Origin: Candidatus Borrarchaeum weybense
GTDB lineage: Archaea > Asgardarchaeota > Sifarchaeia > Borrarchaeales > Borrarchaeaceae
DNA length: 64,000 nt
Assembly (NCBI GenBank): GCA_019057385.1
Contig: JAHQJS010000006.1
Location: 434,001 to 498,000, forward strand
Reading direction: 5' to 3'
Shown here: one piece after another, positions 61,872 to 64,000 of the stretch
How the letters are laid out: each line of letters begins with the position of its first letter
Numbering within the stretch: position 1 is the first letter of the stretch
Translations under genes and position numbers: made by a program
Notes under the pieces: model-generated
What the model saw: the letters and a program-made list of their open reading frames with translations, nothing else
What the model was told of the DNA's origin: nothing
The model's database searches: none

Positions 61872-63512
61872 ATGGAACGTGGTTATCCCAATTACATGTT
61901 GGAGTCTATTGAGCTTGTAAAACGAACGCGAGAGAAACGATTAAAAGAAATTCCTCCACTTATGTCACTTGAGGAAAGAGAGCAAATCTTAAGGAAATAC
62001 CATCCCGATTATCGAGAGGATAGCAAACGTGCAGTAAAAGTTGGTGTAAACGCTAGAGAACTCATGCCAAATGAAGTTGCAGATTTAATCGAATCTTATC
62101 CTCTTATCCAACCAGAACAAATCGATTTGTCGACTATTGATTATGATGCAGATATTTTAATCATTGGTGCTGGTGGAGCTGGATTAACAGCCGCTTTATG
62201 GGCGATTTATTCTGGTGCTGATGTCGATAGAATCTTGATCGTCACAAAGCTGCGCTTGGGTGATTCGAACTCCAAGATGAGTCAGGGCGGTATTCAGGCT
62301 GCTGATTGTGAGGATGATAGTCCATCTCTTCATTATCTTGATGTATTGGGAGGTGGACATTTCACAAACGATCCTGAATTAGTTAAGTGGCTGGTGCGCG
62401 AAGCTCCTATGATTATCAAATGGCACGAAGAGTTAGGCGTCATGTATGACAAAGATGAGGAAGGGTGCATGGTTGTCGCCCCAGGTGGGGGGACTTGTAG
62501 AAAGAGAATGCATTCTGCAAAAGATTACACTGGCATGGAGATTGTGCGCGTCCTGATGGACGAGGTTCGCAATTTGGAGATACCTGTGCTGGAATTCAAC
62601 AGCGCTATTGAGTTGCTTATGGATGATGCAGGTAAAGTTGCAGGTGCAGTTCTTTGGGATATGGAAAAGGAAGATTATAGCATTGCACGAGCAAAAGCAA
62701 CATTAATGGCGACTGGAGGGTTTGGGCGACTTCATGTGCAGGGATTTGCGACCACAAATCATTATGGCGCAACAGCTGACGGTTTAGTCATGGCTAATCG
62801 AGTTGGAGCGAGAATTATTGATATGGATAGTGTCCAATATCATCCCACTGGAAGTTCTTATCCCGAACAAATTCTCGGCTTGCTGTGTACTGAAAAACTA
62901 CGAGGGCGAGGAGCGCAACCAGTAAATAAATATGGTGAAGAGTTTGTATATCCCTTAGAACCTAGAGACGTCGAAGCAGCATCTTTAATTAGAGAATGTG
63001 CTAGAGGAAATGGGCTTGTAACGCCGACTGGAATGCCTGGGGTATGGTTGGACACTCCGTTGATCGATATTCTTCATGGCGAAGGCACCATCGAAAAGGA
63101 ATTTTCGGCGATGTTTCTAAAGTACAAACGGTTTGACATTGATATGACACAGGATCCTATCCTTGTATATCCGACGCTCCACTTTCAGAATGGCGGAATC
63201 GTAATTAACGAACATGCTGGAGTTGTAGGTGTTCCAGGACTCTTTGCTGCTGGTGAAACCACTGGCGGTGTTCACGGTAAGAATCGACTGATGGGTAACT
63301 CTATTTTAGATTATTGTGTGTATGGCAGACGCATGGGTATTTACTCAGCAGACTATGTCCAAAATGCCAATGTAGGCAAATTAAGCCTAGATCATGTAAC
63401 TAAATATGTGAACTTATTAGAGGACGCGGGTATCCCTAATAGAAAAGCACCTATTCTACTTCCTGAATATAGAGGCGAAAGGACTCTATCCCATACTTTG
63501 GATTTGCTTTAA
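61872..63512 (+). CDS. Fumarate reductase/succinate dehydrogenase flavoprotein-like subunit in an Hdr operon
   Basis: 546 residues of the FAD-dependent SdhA/FrdA/NadB superfamily. FAD motif IIGAGGAGLTAALWAI, then SKMSQGGIQAA, the substrate-site HSAKDYTGMEI region, YHPTGS, and the final FAAGETTGGVHG and GRRMG motifs. The residue that would bind FAD covalently in SdhA (His before AAQGG) is replaced, since the sequence reads MSQGG, so FAD is probably noncovalent. Reaction could be fumarate reduction or succinate oxidation. ATG at 61872 with GGTGGG upstream. Followed by hdrA. Confidence 0.87.
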   Translation: MERGYPNYMLESIELVKRTREKRLKEIPPLMSLEEREQILRKYHPDYREDSKRAVKVGVNARELMPNEVADLIESYPLIQPEQIDLSTIDYDADILIIGAGGAGLTAALWAIYSGADVDRILIVTKLRLGDSNSKMSQGGIQAADCEDDSPSLHYLDVLGGGHFTNDPELVKWLVREAPMIIKWHEELGVMYDKDEEGCMVVAPGGGTCRKRMHSAKDYTGMEIVRVLMDEVRNLEIPVLEFNSAIELLMDDAGKVAGAVLWDMEKEDYSIARAKATLMATGGFGRLHVQGFATTNHYGATADGLVMANRVGARIIDMDSVQYHPTGSSYPEQILGLLCTEKLRGRGAQPVNKYGEEFVYPLEPRDVEAASLIRECARGNGLVTPTGMPGVWLDTPLIDILHGEGTIEKEFSAMFLKYKRFDIDMTQDPILVYPTLHFQNGGIVINEHAGVVGVPGLFAAGETTGGVHGKNRLMGNSILDYCVYGRRMGIYSADYVQNANVGKLSLDHVTKYVNLLEDAGIPNRKAPILLPEYRGERTLSHTLDLL

Positions 63513-63540
63513 TGATAATTAAAGAGAGAGGCTAAAACAA

Positions 63541-64000
63541 ATGGGTAAAAAAACGGGCGTATATCTCTGTCAATGTGGAGGGAACATTTCTGATGTCGTT
63601 GATGTGGATAAAGTAGCTGAGCTACTTGAAAATGAGGATACAGAACTAATAGAAATACAGCGGTATTTGTGTAGCGAACCTTCAATAGAGACCATGAAAA
63701 GAGCTATTGAAGAGAAAGGACTTGATAGACTTGTATTAGCTTGCTGTACTCCGAAAATGCACTTGAAGAAATTTCAGAGAGTACTCAAAGAAGCTGGTAT
63801 AAATCCAGCACTTGTTGATGTTGTGAATGTTAGAGAACATTGTAGTTGGGTTCATGAGCACGATCCTGAGGGTGCAACGTTAAAAGCCACTGATCTTGTT
63901 CGCGGAGGAATTAAAAGAATTGAAAAATCAGTGCCTCTCGAAACAAAAGAAATCGATGTTACTCCAAAAGTTTTAGTCATTGGAGGAGGAATAGCAGGAA
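63541..64000 (+). CDS. hdrA: HdrA, N-terminal part (runs off the window)
   Basis: The first 153 codons of a heterodisulfide reductase subunit A: GVYLCQCGGNISDVV start, RYLCSEPSIETMK, LACCTPKMHLKKF, NVREHCSWVHEHDPEGA, and the FAD site VLVIGGGIAG at the window edge. These match the N-terminal iron-sulfur-bearing domain of archaeal HdrA. ATG with GAGAGAGG upstream, 28 bp after the FrdA-like gene. Whether this HdrA contains selenocysteine cannot be seen because the rest is outside the window. Confidence 0.93.
   Translation, partial: MGKKTGVYLCQCGGNISDVVDVDKVAELLENEDTELIEIQRYLCSEPSIETMKRAIEEKGLDRLVLACCTPKMHLKKFQRVLKEAGINPALVDVVNVREHCSWVHEHDPEGATLKATDLVRGGIKRIEKSVPLETKEIDVTPKVLVIGGGIAG

Noticed and set aside
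1..64000. CRISPR array
   Set aside because: No series of regularly spaced direct repeats was found on either strand.

Overview
The window reads as about 64 kb of an archaeal chromosome, A+T-rich, most likely from the Asgard (Promethearchaeota) side of the tree. Archaeal features are a mevalonate kinase, a geranylgeranyl/polyprenyl diphosphate synthase, two CoB-CoM-type heterodisulfide reductase (Hdr) clusters, a class II ribonucleotide reductase, an MtrH-type methyltransferase, TATA boxes about 25 nt ahead of transcript starts, and Shine-Dalgarno sequences of the GGTGA/GGAGG type. The Asgard assignment is inference. It rests on tandem roadblock/LC7 proteins, a giant alpha-solenoid protein, a selenocysteine tRNA, and the Hdr/fumarate reductase/MtrH gene content.

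Layout. 0-3.1 kb: an MFS transporter cut by the window edge, an MBL-fold nuclease-like protein, an internally deleted IS200/IS605-type element and a membrane protein. 3.2-8.1 kb: class II ribonucleotide reductase carrying two inteins with different homing endonucleases. 8.2-12.8 kb: an orphan DNA methyltransferase, a small Cys-containing protein, and a cobalt (or nickel) ECF transporter operon (cbiM, PDGLE subunit, cbiQ, cbiO). 13-16.1 kb: a homing-endonuclease-like gene, small genes, a second IS605-derived mini-element and a NikR-like regulator. 16.3-20.4 kb: threonine dehydratase, then a corrinoid methyltransfer module (MtrH, UroD-type methyltransferase, corrinoid protein). 20.5-30.9 kb: mostly membrane proteins and poorly known proteins, plus a tnpB relic sharing its left end with the first IS605 relic. 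30.9-31.04 kb: a tRNA-Sec gene with a T-loop intron. 31.1-42.3 kb: lipid precursor genes (GGPP synthase, mevalonate kinase), malic enzyme, an M48 protease, a ClC channel followed by TrkA-type proteins, a DUF116 protein and a YkgJ protein. 42.3-46.5 kb: the 1,380-residue solenoid protein. 46.8-54.7 kb: an HdrA-HdrA-ferredoxin-MvhD fusion with hdrC and hdrB, two roadblock proteins and a DUF4139 protein. 54.8-59.4 kb: a HIT protein, an APH-like kinase and both subunits of class I fumarase. 59.8-64 kb: a second Hdr cluster (hdrC, hdrB, FrdB-like, FrdA-like, hdrA) running off the window.

How the parts fit. Malic enzyme, fumarase and the Hdr-linked fumarate reductase/succinate dehydrogenase form a C4-dicarboxylate branch joined to thiol/ferredoxin electron transfer. 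Cobalt uptake, class II ribonucleotide reductase and the corrinoid methyltransferase module all depend on cobalamin or cobalt. The selenocysteine tRNA means the host probably makes selenoproteins. No gene in the window shows a convincing in-frame UGA, but the hdrA at the right edge is incomplete. Three genes lack any usable ATG, GTG or TTG start yet have well-placed Shine-Dalgarno sequences ahead of CTG or ATA.
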